Shown: piece by piece, positions 26,517 through 35,792 of the stretch
Layout: each line of letters starts with the position of its first letter
Position numbering within the stretch: the first letter of the stretch is position 1
Translations under genes and position numbers: made by a program
NCBI RefSeq assembly: GCF_030297015.1
Contig: NZ_AP028056.1
Location: forward strand, 1,126,939 to 1,190,938
Source of the DNA: Brooklawnia propionicigenes
Lineage (GTDB): Bacteria; Actinomycetota; Actinomycetes; Propionibacteriales; Propionibacteriaceae
Direction of reading: 5' to 3'
Length of the DNA: 64,000 bases
Notes under the pieces: generated by a model
What the model saw: the letters and a program-made list of their open reading frames with translations, nothing else
What the model was told of the DNA's origin: nothing
Database searches by the model: none

Positions 26517-27430
26517 GGCGACCCCCCGGGAGCCAGCGTGGCGGTTGCCACTGATTGCCCGGGTACAGTGTTGGGCGTCCGGTCGAGTTGGTCGGCGCTG
26601 GCGACAATCGCGTCAAACAATTCAGTGTAGCGCTTCTTGAGTTCAGGAACCGAGATCACGATCAGCGCGCACTCTCCGTGCATCGGCGCAGTGCCCTTTG
26701 CAATCTCGTCACGGACGAAATCTGAGTCGATTACCGCGACCGCGCAGAACTCCCAGGACGCTTGGGGATGATCAATCGCCTGGAGGAAACGGTCCAGTTG
26801 AGCAATTTCGACAAGATCGGAGCCATCCGTGAGCGCCTTATCCTTGAGCCATTCCAAAGTATTCACAAGTCGCCCGCCCCGGTCCGTAGCCGACCCAGCG
26901 CCCGCCGCCTCGATCGGATCAAAGGACCCTTTTGTTGCCTTAGTCTTGACCTCGGCGCAGAGGATGCGATCGTCCGCCGACGAATCAGGCCACCTCGGAA
27001 GCATCAGCTGCACCACGTCGGACCCCGGTGCGGCCTTCCTGCGGTCCGCCTTGTATCTCCATCGAGCAGGATCGATCACCAAGGCAGGGCGCGAGCGGAT
27101 CGCCAGGTAGAACGCGGTGAGGATCTCGCCGAAGTCACCGGACATCACCGAACCAGGGTCGGGGATCTTCGCAGCAGTGATCACAGACCTCGCGACATTG
27201 GCCGCTTGCGATCGCTCGACGAGTTTGTCGTCCGAGATGTAGCAGCGGCGGGCGGGAATCCCAAGGAGTTGGCCCCACTTCTGGCTTTCCTTGGCGTCGG
27301 CGCGGACAACAAGGAACGGCGTGTCGCTGACATCGACGAAGGATGCGGCGAAGGCGTCGAGGTCGAGTCCTAGAATGATGGCGCTCCTCGCCACGACAGC
27401 GTCGTGCGGATAGATGGCAGGCAACCGCAT
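26513..27430 (-). CDS. HamA-like (DUF1837-type) nuclease of a Hachiman-like system
   Basis: The ATG at 27430 with GGAAGGG upstream gives 305 residues; an earlier in-frame ATG at 27457 lacks a ribosome binding site. The catalytic core reads SGDFGEILTAFYLA, then WRYKADRRKAAPGSDVVQL and CAEVKTKAT near residue 155. This GE...K...GxD...ExK arrangement matches the PD-(D/E)XK core of HamA proteins. The gene overlaps the helicase gene, as in known hamAB operons. The low sequence conservation of HamA makes the family call moderate. Confidence 0.6.
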   Translation of the reverse strand: MRLPAIYPHDAVVARSAIILGLDLDAFAASFVDVSDTPFLVVRADAKESQKWGQLLGIPARRCYISDDKLVERSQAANVARSVITAAKIPDPGSVMSGDFGEILTAFYLAIRSRPALVIDPARWRYKADRRKAAPGSDVVQLMLPRWPDSSADDRILCAEVKTKATKGSFDPIEAAGAGSATDRGGRLVNTLEWLKDKALTDGSDLVEIAQLDRFLQAIDHPQASWEFCAVAVIDSDFVRDEIAKGTAPMHGECALIVISVPELKKRYTELFDAIVASADQLDRTPNTVPGQSVATATLAPGGSP

Positions 27431-27660
27431 TATTCCACCCTTCCCTCGCTTCGGCATGGAGCGAGTTCACGAGCACCGGCGTCGACGCCGGCCTTCGGGC
27501 AATCCGTGGGAGGTCCCCAGCGAGATGGCGCAGTGGTTGCCAGCTCCTTCCGCGCGTAGAGGCGTCCTTGAGTGCGCGCCCCCATTGCCTTCGGCCCACG
27601 CTGTCGTCGCAGCACAGCGCGGTGGGGGCTCGACACAGGCGTGGTGCTCGCTCGGTCGGT

Positions 27661-30600
27661 TCAGGCGACGCGTCCCTTCTTGAGCCACTGCGCATTGGCG
27701 ACGAGCTCGGCGGTTCGCTCAGGTAGGTCATCGGGGGCATCGCCGTCGTCGGAGCGGTTGCTGACGTCGTCGCGAAGGATGCGGTCGGCGGATTGCCGGT
27801 CGCCCTCGGCAGCGACGACAGCCGCGAGGTCCAGTCGGGGGGTGTCCTCGTACGGAGCGGCGAGCAGGGCGATCTCGGTAGCGGTGCGGGCCAACTCCAG
27901 GTCGCCCGCATGGAGGGCCGCGATGGTGACCGTGTGTGCCACGTCGACCACCGCGCACACCATGTGCTGATCGATGCGGACACCGTCGGCCAGCCAAGCC
28001 CATCCGCGCCCTCGTTGTCCCGTGAAAGGCTCTCCCGTAACCAGCCCCAAGGCGGCCAGAAGGTCGTTGAGGCCCTCGGGACCGCGGGCCTGGCCACGCG
28101 CGCGAAGCCGGCGGAACAGATCGATGTCGGCCAAGACGCCGACCAACTGATAGATGCCCATGCCTCGGGCGATGCCGGCCGGTGACTTCGTGGCGTCGGG
28201 CAGGTAATTGCCGCCGGTGGTGGGGTCGACGCCCAGCCAGCTACGCACCTTCGAGAGGTGGACCCGCATCTGGGTGGCGTCCGAGCCGAACGCATCCACC
28301 ACTTGGTCGATGGTGACGCCCTGGGGATGCAGCACGAGGAAGGCCAGCAACTCGGTGTAGAAGGCCTTGCGCTTCGCGACCGCTGTGGGCTTGCCAGTCG
28401 TACCGGTGCGCGCCTGGATGGGGCCGAGGAGCCGCAGGTGTGGTCGGGTGCCAGCAGCCCAGGCCGCCAGGTCGCCGTCCAGACTGGGGTCGGCACCCTC
28501 GACGGCGGCCCGGACCTTCTCGGGCACGTGCGGAGCGAGTTGCTGCAGGTCGTCCCTGGTGGTCGCAGCCACGTCGAGGACCTCGGCGTCCGGGGCTGGA
28601 ACCACCGTCGCCCCCGGCTCGGACTCCGGGTCAGTGTCGCGGGGCAGCACGAGTTCGCCACGGATCGCTCCGGCGGCGTCCACGTACTCACGCCAGCCGT
28701 CGTCGCCGTCTCTGGGCATCTCGCCGTCATCGAGTAGGTCGGCGTGGGCCAGCAGCAGGGCGCAGCCCTGGGCTTCGGCGGGGGTGAGTCCGTTGACGAT
28801 CAGGTCGAGGCCGAGAGACGGGATGAGAACCCGCCCCTGCCCGGTCAGTCGGACGCCGAGGCCACGGACGGGCTCGGTGTCTGCGACCATGACGACGGCC
28901 GTGCCGGTCTTCGCGTGATGCTCCCCCACGAGTGCGAGCAGCTGGTCGAGCGGGGTGCTCGACAACGCCCCGTTGACCAAGACGAGCCAGCTGTCCCACA
29001 CGTCGCCGCCCAGGTCGTCGACGCGCCCGGCCGCTGCGGCCACGCCATGGTCGGCGCATTTGTCGACGGTCGTGCGGGCCGCAGCGATCGCGGCGTCCAG
29101 TGCGGCCGGGTCCTCGAGACGGTGGTGGCGGATGCGGGCCGGGTCGAGCGGTACGACCTCCGGCGCGATCCCGACGCAGTCGACCTGGACCTGGCTTGCC
29201 CACGGGTTAACGGCGATCTCGGCAGCCACGTAGCGAGCGAAGTCGGCGGCGTAGGTGGGGTCCCCGGTCAGGCTGATCGTGCCGAGCTGTTCGAGGTTGA
29301 CCAGCCACGTGGCCCCGTCGTCGTCGAGTCCCACGGAGACCAGCTGCGGGTAGGCGGATCGGGCGGTCGGCTCATGTTCGTGCGCGCCGGTGGCCAGCAG
29401 CCATCGACGGCCGTCGGCCGGGTCCGGGCGCCACGGATGCGCCAGCGTGATGGGCTCGACCAGCTGCACGGCTACCTCGCCCGGCAGGAGCTGGACAGCA
29501 AAGAGCGGGGGCGGGGCGAGACGGTCCTCCCCGGACACGGCGAGCAGCCTGAGGGCGTGGTCGATGGCGAGCAGGGTCGGGGTCGCGGCCTGCCCCTCGG
29601 TCATCACGGTCTTCTCCACCGGAACCAGTTCCGGGGGCGGTGCCTGGATCGTCCGCCCCGGCCGGCGGGCACGGAACTGGGCCCTCCTGCGCTGACGTAG
29701 CCCGGCCAGCAGCCCAGCTGCGAGGACGCCGCCGGCTCCGGTGAGCCCGACCAACAACCAGGGGGCCGGCGCCTCGGCGTCCCGGTCGGCCGCCTCGCTC
29801 GCGGGCCTCTCGTCGCTGCTCACGTCGCTGGCCACCGTCGCCGAGGCAGACGGGACGGGACGTGCCGGGGCGCTCGACGGGGCGATGGGAACAGCGACGG
29901 CCGTCTCGGACGTCGCAGGCGACGTCGCGGCTACCGGCGTGGGCGTGGCAATTGCGGAGGGGACGGCGCCAGCCGGCGTGGGCTGCGAGGTCTGGGGTGT
30001 CGGCTCGGCTTGTTCGGGTTCCGGGGAGGTGGTGGGCAGGTCGGGCCTCGCTCCCGCAGCGGCCGGGATCAGTACGTGCCAGCCGGGGAGGATGAGGTCC
30101 GGGTCGGTCAGGCGACGGCCGTCCGGCTGCGTGAGCTTGCGGGAGGCCTCGAAGATCCGGGGCCAGGCGTCTGCGTCGTCGAGGTGCGCCTGGGCGATCT
30201 CGCTCAGCGTGTCCCCCTTGACCACGGTGTAGCGGGAGTGATGGTCGTCGTTCGATGCCGTGGCCTGCTCGACGTCGGCCAGCGCACCCGCGGGCAAGGT
30301 GAGGACCCAGCCCGGCCTGAGGAACTGCGCCTTGCCCCGCAGGAGATCGTGGTTGAGCTTGAGGATCTCGGGGTAGCGGCTCCCCGAGCCCAGGTGGTGC
30401 TCGGCGATCGACCAGAGCGTCTCGCCGCGCTTGACCGTGTGGGTGACGGGCGCCGGTGCGTCCACCGAGAGCGCCACGGCGCTGGGCGTCTGCCTGTCGG
30501 ACTTCGGCGTCTGCGGTGCGGCCGTCACCGTCGGCGAGGCCACCGGGTTCGGGCTGTCCGGAACCGCGGACGCAGTCTCGATCCCCGCCGCAGGCACTGT

Positions 30601-30945
30601 GATGAACAACAGCAGTGCTGCGGCCACGAGCCGGCGGGCCGGCACCTGGGACCACCCGAGCCCGGGCAGCCTGGGTGCCTCCAGGCCTCGGAGGGCTGCC
30701 ACGGCTTCCGTGATGATCGTGATCGCCAGCAGTCCCCACACGATCCACGCCGCGACCTTCAGGACCAGGAGGGTCAAGTGGCCGTCATCCGGCGTGGTGA
30801 GCGCCGCCCACCAGCCGTCCAGGCCGGATGGCGTCGGCCCCCATCCGAGGGCCAATAGCACCGCCGGCAGCCCCACGAGCAGGCCGAGCAGCGCGACGGA
30901 AGCGGCGAAGCCGACCAGACGGGGGTGACGCGGACGCTGGTTCAT
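27661..30945 (-). CDS. Membrane-anchored LysM-LysM-BTAD protein at the end of the Tad pilus operon
   Basis: The ATG at 30945 overlaps the preceding stop and gives about 1094 residues. There are three N-terminal TM helices, then two LysM domains (THTVKRGETLWSIAEHHLG near residue 160 and YTVVKGDTLSEIAQAHL near 230), a Pro/Thr/Ala-rich linker, another TM (WLLVGLTGAGGVLAAGLLAG), and a cytoplasmic C-terminus with a winged-helix/BTAD-like region (YTELLAFLVLHPQGVTIDQV near residue 860 onward). It may sense the cell wall and report to transcription or pilus assembly. Similar fusions accompany Tad-like loci in actinobacteria. How the DNA-binding-like end acts while membrane-bound is unclear. Confidence 0.75.
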   Translation of the reverse strand: MNQRPRHPRLVGFAASVALLGLLVGLPAVLLALGWGPTPSGLDGWWAALTTPDDGHLTLLVLKVAAWIVWGLLAITIITEAVAALRGLEAPRLPGLGWSQVPARRLVAAALLLFITVPAAGIETASAVPDSPNPVASPTVTAAPQTPKSDRQTPSAVALSVDAPAPVTHTVKRGETLWSIAEHHLGSGSRYPEILKLNHDLLRGKAQFLRPGWVLTLPAGALADVEQATASNDDHHSRYTVVKGDTLSEIAQAHLDDADAWPRIFEASRKLTQPDGRRLTDPDLILPGWHVLIPAAAGARPDLPTTSPEPEQAEPTPQTSQPTPAGAVPSAIATPTPVAATSPATSETAVAVPIAPSSAPARPVPSASATVASDVSSDERPASEAADRDAEAPAPWLLVGLTGAGGVLAAGLLAGLRQRRRAQFRARRPGRTIQAPPPELVPVEKTVMTEGQAATPTLLAIDHALRLLAVSGEDRLAPPPLFAVQLLPGEVAVQLVEPITLAHPWRPDPADGRRWLLATGAHEHEPTARSAYPQLVSVGLDDDGATWLVNLEQLGTISLTGDPTYAADFARYVAAEIAVNPWASQVQVDCVGIAPEVVPLDPARIRHHRLEDPAALDAAIAAARTTVDKCADHGVAAAAGRVDDLGGDVWDSWLVLVNGALSSTPLDQLLALVGEHHAKTGTAVVMVADTEPVRGLGVRLTGQGRVLIPSLGLDLIVNGLTPAEAQGCALLLAHADLLDDGEMPRDGDDGWREYVDAAGAIRGELVLPRDTDPESEPGATVVPAPDAEVLDVAATTRDDLQQLAPHVPEKVRAAVEGADPSLDGDLAAWAAGTRPHLRLLGPIQARTGTTGKPTAVAKRKAFYTELLAFLVLHPQGVTIDQVVDAFGSDATQMRVHLSKVRSWLGVDPTTGGNYLPDATKSPAGIARGMGIYQLVGVLADIDLFRRLRARGQARGPEGLNDLLAALGLVTGEPFTGQRGRGWAWLADGVRIDQHMVCAVVDVAHTVTIAALHAGDLELARTATEIALLAAPYEDTPRLDLAAVVAAEGDRQSADRILRDDVSNRSDDGDAPDDLPERTAELVANAQWLKKGRVA

Positions 30946-31364
30946 CGGGGGGCTCCGTTCACGACACGCGACAGCAGGATGGTGGCGTCGCCGCTGACCG
31001 TCTTGGGGCCGATGCCTGCGGTTCCGAGGAACTTCGGCTGATAGACGATCGTGACGTGCACCGACAGGGTGGTCGGTCCGGTGATGCTCACGCTGCCCTC
31101 GACACCGGCGGCATCGAGGTAGGCCGCTGCGGCCGTGCGGGCGGCGGCGGTGTCGATCTGCGGGGATTGGCCGCGCATGATCTGGCTGGCCTGGACCTGG
31201 TTCGCGGCAGTTCGCCCCGCCTGCTGGGCGAGGTCGTGCGCACGCTGCTGGACGTTGACCTGCCCGGTCAGGTCGACGGTGATGCCGATCACGAGGGTGA
31301 GGATCAGGGCGATCAGCACGCCCCACACCGTGACCGAGCCTCGTTCATCGCGATGCCTCATCAT
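30942..31364 (-). CDS. TadE/TadG-like pilus assembly protein
   Basis: A 140-residue protein beginning MMRHRDERGSVTVWGVLIA. The basic leader, the G-S-V-T processing-like site and the following hydrophobic helix form the class III prepilin-like N-terminus of TadE/TadG pseudopilins. The exported part is small and beta-rich. Start and stop overlap both neighbours (ATGA). It probably helps anchor or initiate the Tad pilus. Confidence 0.7.
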   Translation of the reverse strand: MMRHRDERGSVTVWGVLIALILTLVIGITVDLTGQVNVQQRAHDLAQQAGRTAANQVQASQIMRGQSPQIDTAAARTAAAAYLDAAGVEGSVSITGPTTLSVHVTIVYQPKFLGTAGIGPKTVSGDATILLSRVVNGAPR

Positions 31365-31843
31365 CGCCCCCTGAACACATCGAGCGGACTGGTGACCGTC
31401 GCGCTGACGACCCGGTCCGGCAGGCCGGGCAGGGACAGCTCCGACAGTTCCACCGTGCAGCTCACGGTCGCCGCGACACTGGCGGGCGTTCCCACCGGCC
31501 TGGAGAACCCTGAGGTGTCGAGCGTGACCGTCATGGACGCGCACGTCAGCCCTTGGTTGGCGAGGGTGGCGCGCGCTGCCGCCACGGCTGTGGTTTGCGC
31601 GGCACCCGCGGTGCGAGCGATGGACGCCGCGCGTGCGGCGTCCGCGGCTGCCTGCTGGACGCTGCCGTGCGCGATGGCCACCCGGCCGCCGGCCACGGCG
31701 AACATGAGCAGGAGCATGAGTGCCGGCACCAACAGCACCAGTTCGATCGCCGCCGAACCGCGCTCATCGGCGGCGGTGTTCCAGCCCCGAGCCGTTGCCC
31801 TCCCGAGCCTGAAGCGTCGGGATTCGTGAACTCGTTGCTTCAT
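31361..31843 (-). CDS. TadE-like pseudopilin
   Basis: From the ATG at 31843, 160 residues. After a basic leader, DERGSAAIELVLLVPALML is the typical TadE motif (G/S-x-x-x-I/E-hydrophobic). The remaining exported domain has two Cys that may pair. It is coupled to both flanking genes by ATGA overlaps. The longer upstream frame is a shadow of the neighbouring TadE and pilin genes. Confidence 0.75.
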   Translation of the reverse strand: MKQRVHESRRFRLGRATARGWNTAADERGSAAIELVLLVPALMLLLMFAVAGGRVAIAHGSVQQAAADAARAASIARTAGAAQTTAVAAARATLANQGLTCASMTVTLDTSGFSRPVGTPASVAATVSCTVELSELSLPGLPDRVVSATVTSPLDVFRGR

Positions 31844-32238
31844 CGCGTGTACCTCTCGACCGGCAGGGTGGCCGACTGGGACACGGTCACGTCCATGAAC
31901 GGCACGAGCCGGACGCTGTGGCCGGTCACCGTCACGGTGGTGCTGGTCGCGGTCCTGTCGCCGGTGACGGTCACGCCGGTCAGCGTCGTGCCTCCCACGT
32001 CGGCGGCGAAGGACCTTGCGCTCGACAACCCCGCCTCGAGGGAGGAGTTGAGCATGGCGGAGGTGCGGGCGCCCGACTGGGCGGACGCCAGGGCGATCGA
32101 CCGGGCGTGGAACCAGGTGCCGGCCTGGACGGCCAGGAACAGCACGGTGAGCACGACCGGGAGCGCGATCACCATCTCGATCGATGACGAGCCGCGCTCC
32201 CCTCGCGTCGCCGACCGCCTGGTCCTGGACCATCGCAT
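31840..32238 (-). CDS. TadE-like pseudopilin
   Basis: A 132-residue protein with a basic leader and GERGSSSIEMVIALPVVLTV, a clear TadE-type prepilin N-terminus with the Glu five residues into the helix. It is the second of three tandem TadE/TadG-like genes; the set probably forms minor components or the base of the pilus. Its stop overlaps the next start. Confidence 0.75.
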   Translation of the reverse strand: MRWSRTRRSATRGERGSSSIEMVIALPVVLTVLFLAVQAGTWFHARSIALASAQSGARTSAMLNSSLEAGLSSARSFAADVGGTTLTGVTVTGDRTATSTTVTVTGHSVRLVPFMDVTVSQSATLPVERYTR

Positions 32239-32253
32239 GGTCGTCGCCGCCTG

Positions 32254-32463
32254 CTATCGGATCTCGTTGGCCTTGCCGACGACATAGGCCTGGATGATCG
32301 CGGCGACGATCCCCACGATCGCGATCGCGAAGATCGCCCAGAGCACGTTCTGGATGGTCTCCGACATGCCGTCCTCGGCGAGCATCCGCTTGCGCTGCTT
32401 GGCGAGCCACGACTCGAGATCGCGGCGCATGAGCTGGCTCTCCACGTACAGGTTGAGCATCAT
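32254..32463 (-). CDS. Flp-type pilin-like small membrane protein
   Basis: A 69-residue protein: a basic N-terminal 30 residues, then EDGMSETIQNVLWAIFAIAI and one hydrophobic helix, ending in a short polar tail. Size, position between tadC and the TadE genes, and the helix match Flp/DUF4244-type pilins of actinobacterial Tad loci. The ribosome binding site AGGAGAGGAAA is strong, fitting a highly expressed structural subunit. Confidence 0.65.
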   Translation of the reverse strand: MMLNLYVESQLMRRDLESWLAKQRKRMLAEDGMSETIQNVLWAIFAIAIVGIVAAIIQAYVVGKANEIR

Positions 32464-32503
32464 GGTGGGGTTTCCTCTCCTGAAGGGGTTCTTCCTTTGG
32501 GGG

Positions 32504-33397
32504 TCAGGTGTTGCTCATCAGGGTCATCAGGGATGGCCCCAACAGGATGGCGATGAAGACGATCGCCAGCATGGTCGCAGGGATGGTGAGCCGCTCGGAG
32601 GCGGCGTTCGCACGGGCCTGCTCGTCGGTCAGGAGCGCCACGCGCAGCGCTCGGTTGTGTTCCCGAAGGGTCTGGTAGACGGGCATCGTCTGCTGCTCGG
32701 CCAGCGCCATGATGTTGGCCAGATCGTCGAGCTCGGGCAGGGCCAGTTCGTCGCCCATCGCGCGGAGGACGTCCCACGGTGGGCGTCCGTCGACGCTGGA
32801 CTGGGTGAAGCCCTCCGCCAGACGGTCGAAGACCCACTGGCCGCGGCCCACGCGCGCCGCGTTCTCCAGTGCCTGTCGGGGGCCGGAACCGGCGCGGCGT
32901 TCGAGGGCGACCAGGTCGATGAAGCCGGTCAACACGTGGTTGAACTCGAGGCGCGCTGCCTTCGCCTTGCCGTGGATGTCCAGGTTGGGCAGCAGGAACA
33001 GCCCGACGGCGCCGACCAGCGACGCGATCAGCGGGACCGCGATCGGGAACCGCAAGCCGAACACGTTGAACAGTGTCGACAGCAGCGGGGGTGCGACCAG
33101 CCCGATGGCAGCAAGGATCAGCTTCTCGCCGTAGAAGCTGGCCTCCGTCCGGCGCAGCAGCGCCAGCTCCTTGACCGGCGTCATCCACACCCACCTCGGC
33201 ACCAAGCGCGCGACCCACGCACCCACCCGATCCTGGGCGTCCACGCCGCCCAGGAGGGACGGAGCTGTCGGCACGCCGGTCAGCCGGTCCAGCGCGGGAC
33301 CGAGCGCAGGCACGGTCGGAGCAAGCCACCACACCGCACACAGGACGCTCGTGGCGAGCATCAGGCCCGTCAGGGCCGCGAGCTGCAGGCCGGTCAT
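32504..33397 (-). CDS. tadC: TadC-like pilus assembly membrane protein (GspF fold)
   Basis: A 297-residue protein with TM segments at the N-terminus, around residues 95-135 and at the C-terminus (ATMLAIVFIAILLGPSLM), and between them the GspF/TadC cytoplasmic helical domain (FIDLVALERRAGSGPRQALE). It forms the inner-membrane platform with TadB. The ATG at 33397 overlaps the tadB stop; the longer upstream frame is a shadow. Confidence 0.8.
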   Translation of the reverse strand: MTGLQLAALTGLMLATSVLCAVWWLAPTVPALGPALDRLTGVPTAPSLLGGVDAQDRVGAWVARLVPRWVWMTPVKELALLRRTEASFYGEKLILAAIGLVAPPLLSTLFNVFGLRFPIAVPLIASLVGAVGLFLLPNLDIHGKAKAARLEFNHVLTGFIDLVALERRAGSGPRQALENAARVGRGQWVFDRLAEGFTQSSVDGRPPWDVLRAMGDELALPELDDLANIMALAEQQTMPVYQTLREHNRALRVALLTDEQARANAASERLTIPATMLAIVFIAILLGPSLMTLMSNT

Positions 33398-34248
33398 GAC
33401 GGGTCTCCGGACGCCAACAGTCTGGGCAGCGGCTTGACCCGGGCCATCCGTCGCATGACTACGAGACCGACGACATAGAGCGAGAGGAGCACCGACAGGA
33501 CGACCTGCCCCATCGGTGAGCGGTACGGCTCCAGGTACTGGCCCGTGGCGGCCATCCCGACCAGGCACACCACGGTGATCAAGGTGACGATCCGCGCTGT
33601 CTGGCGCGGCTTGCTGCGGTCGGCCTCCAGGTGACGCCGGGCTGCGACCTCCGCGGACACCGATTCGGCGAGCCCGGACAGGATCTGGGACAGACCGTCC
33701 GCCCGCTTCTGGGCCGCGAGGATCAAGGTGGCTGCCACCAGGTCACCGGTCGAGTCATTGAACTGGTCGGCGAACGCGCGGAGCGCCTCGGCCGTGTTCC
33801 ACCGCGACCGGATCCGGCCCACCAGCGTGGTCACCTCCGGACGGATCACGTCGGGTGCGGTGCGCAGCGTGGCCACCAGGGCGCCCTCCAGACCGACACC
33901 GACGGTGATCACGCCGGCCAGGTTGCGCGTCCACTCCGCCAGGCCTTCGAGGCGTTCGATCGTGTGGGACTCGTCCGAGACGCCCAGGACCACCGGCAGA
34001 CCGACCGCCGCCAGCGGGAAGACCACGATGGCGATCACCCAGCCCGACAGCAAGGCCACCAGCACACCGGCCACCGCCGCAAGCAGACCGGAGATCAGGA
34101 CGCGGCGCGGGACGATTGCGAGCCGCGTGAGGAGCCTGGGCGTCTTCGGAGCGCCCGTCGGGAACGGCACTCGCCGAAGCCCTGCGACCAGCCCCATCAC
34201 ACCACCGACGCCGAGGACGCTCACCAGCGCGGGAACCAGCGGGTTCAT
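33394..34248 (-). CDS. tadB: TadB-like pilus assembly membrane protein (GspF fold)
   Basis: A 284-residue protein with two TM helices near residues 50-90, a cytoplasmic GspF-type domain (LEGLAEWTRNLAGVITVG followed by LEGALVATLRTAP) and two C-terminal TM helices. It is the partner of TadC in the platform. The ATG overlaps the stop of the TadA gene. Confidence 0.8.
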   Translation of the reverse strand: MNPLVPALVSVLGVGGVMGLVAGLRRVPFPTGAPKTPRLLTRLAIVPRRVLISGLLAAVAGVLVALLSGWVIAIVVFPLAAVGLPVVLGVSDESHTIERLEGLAEWTRNLAGVITVGVGLEGALVATLRTAPDVIRPEVTTLVGRIRSRWNTAEALRAFADQFNDSTGDLVAATLILAAQKRADGLSQILSGLAESVSAEVAARRHLEADRSKPRQTARIVTLITVVCLVGMAATGQYLEPYRSPMGQVVLSVLLSLYVVGLVVMRRMARVKPLPRLLASGDPS

Positions 34249-35792
34249 GCGACACCGCCGTGGCGTTGCGCCTCCAGGAGGAACTCGTTCGCGGTGAACC
34301 CGTGACCTGCGAGCATCCGCAGGTGGTCGGGCAGTACGAAGGCGACGGCAGGGCCGTCGGGGTCGCTGCGGAAGACGGTGGTCGCGGCGTAGCCGGCGGA
34401 CTCCTCGCCCGGTGTGATCGCGAGCACCTCGTCGATCACGCGCCGTTTGCGGACCGAGCCGTCGCGGCCGCGGACGAACATGGATCGCAGTTGCACCACC
34501 AGGCCGAGGCAGCGAGCCAGCTTCATCACCGCCGAGTCGCGGGTGAACTCCCCGGACTGCATCGCGCAGCTGACCAGCTTCTCCATCGTGTCGGACGCCG
34601 ACGCGGCGTGCGTCGTCGACAACGAGCCGGACCCGGACTCCATGGCCATGATCATCTGCGCGACCTCGCGTCCGCGGACCTCGCCGACGATCTGGCGGTC
34701 GAGCGCGTACCGGAAGGACGCGTGCATGCCGTCCTGCAGGGTGAACTCGTTCACCGGACGCCCGTCGGGACCTCGTTCGCCCGAACCGGGACGCGCTTCC
34801 CACGAGAACACGACGGGGTGCTCGTCGACCAACTGCTCCAGACCCAGCTCCCGTTCGGTCTCGAAGGTGCCGAGCACCTCTTCCGGGCCGATCTCGGCGC
34901 ACAAGGCGCGCAGCAGGGTCGTCTTCCCGTCGCCTTGTTGGCCGGACACCACGATCGACAAGCGTGCCTTCACCGCGGCCGCGAGGAACGAGGCCAGCAG
35001 GGGGCTGACCGTGTCCAGGCCCACGAGGTCGTCGAGGGTGATGCGCACCAGGCGGTGCCTTCGGATCACCACGCTCGGCCGATGGGTGACGAACGCGGTC
35101 GCCGCCAGGCGAGCGCCATCCAGGTTCAGGTGGAGGTCGGGGTTGGCGTCCGAGAACACGCGCGGCGGATCGGCCCTGGACGCCAGGTCCTGCAGCAGCT
35201 GGATCAGGTCGTCGTCGGACGCCGCGACCGGCGGCCCGGGCACCTTCTCGCCGCCCACCAGGTCCAGAAGCACCCGGTCGTGACCGACGACGATGATGTT
35301 CTCGACGTCCGTGCGATCCACGAGCGGCTGCAATCGGCCGAGCCCGAACATCAGGTCGAAGACTGCCTGCGCCAAGGCATCCTGCGCGTTGGCGGAACTG
35401 ACGGAGCCTTGGGCGGCGAAGCGCGCCTCCGTCGCCTCCTGGACGACCTGCATGATCACGGCCCGCCCGAGCTCCTGGCGCGCGGTCTCGTCGGCCAGGG
35501 GGGACTGCCCGATCCGCTCCGAGAAGCGCTTGGACGCCAGCGCGCGCAGTTCCGAGGCTTCGTCCCAGTCCACCTCGGGGGCCCGCTTCGTGGGTCGACC
35601 ATCGACGCCCAACTTGGCCTCGCGGCCCACGACGTGGAGTGATGACGCGGTCGGTGCGCTTGCCGTCGACAGGGTGAACCCGGAGCGGACGCGGCCCGGC
35701 CGCGCCGGATCGGTACCGTCGGCGAAGGCGGTGAACAGGGGCACGCTGGCCAGGTCGGGCCTGTCCCAGGTGGGCTGCGGCTGCTTGGTCAT
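34245..35792 (-). CDS. tadA: TadA/CpaF-like secretion ATPase
   Basis: A 515-residue ATPase that energises Tad pilus assembly. Walker A is VVSGQQGDGKTTLLRAL near residue 283, with the Asp and His boxes after it and GEVRGREVAQMIMAMESG as the conserved Walker B/GEVRG motif near residue 375. The unusual QQGDGKTT P-loop keeps the essential Lys and Thr. The start overlaps the TadZ-like stop. Confidence 0.88.
   Translation of the reverse strand: MTKQPQPTWDRPDLASVPLFTAFADGTDPARPGRVRSGFTLSTASAPTASSLHVVGREAKLGVDGRPTKRAPEVDWDEASELRALASKRFSERIGQSPLADETARQELGRAVIMQVVQEATEARFAAQGSVSSANAQDALAQAVFDLMFGLGRLQPLVDRTDVENIIVVGHDRVLLDLVGGEKVPGPPVAASDDDLIQLLQDLASRADPPRVFSDANPDLHLNLDGARLAATAFVTHRPSVVIRRHRLVRITLDDLVGLDTVSPLLASFLAAAVKARLSIVVSGQQGDGKTTLLRALCAEIGPEEVLGTFETERELGLEQLVDEHPVVFSWEARPGSGERGPDGRPVNEFTLQDGMHASFRYALDRQIVGEVRGREVAQMIMAMESGSGSLSTTHAASASDTMEKLVSCAMQSGEFTRDSAVMKLARCLGLVVQLRSMFVRGRDGSVRKRRVIDEVLAITPGEESAGYAATTVFRSDPDGPAVAFVLPDHLRMLAGHGFTANEFLLEAQRHGGVA

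Noticed and set aside
27135-28730. Long minus-strand frame of about 530 codons overlapping the LysM/BTAD gene and the HamA-like gene
   Set aside because: Its product is Arg/Pro/Ser-rich low-complexity sequence, as expected for the alternative frame of a GC-rich gene; the overlapping genes have recognisable domains.
28258-30858. Plus-strand frames under the LysM/BTAD gene
   Set aside because: Composition is typical of GC-rich antisense frames and no domain is visible.
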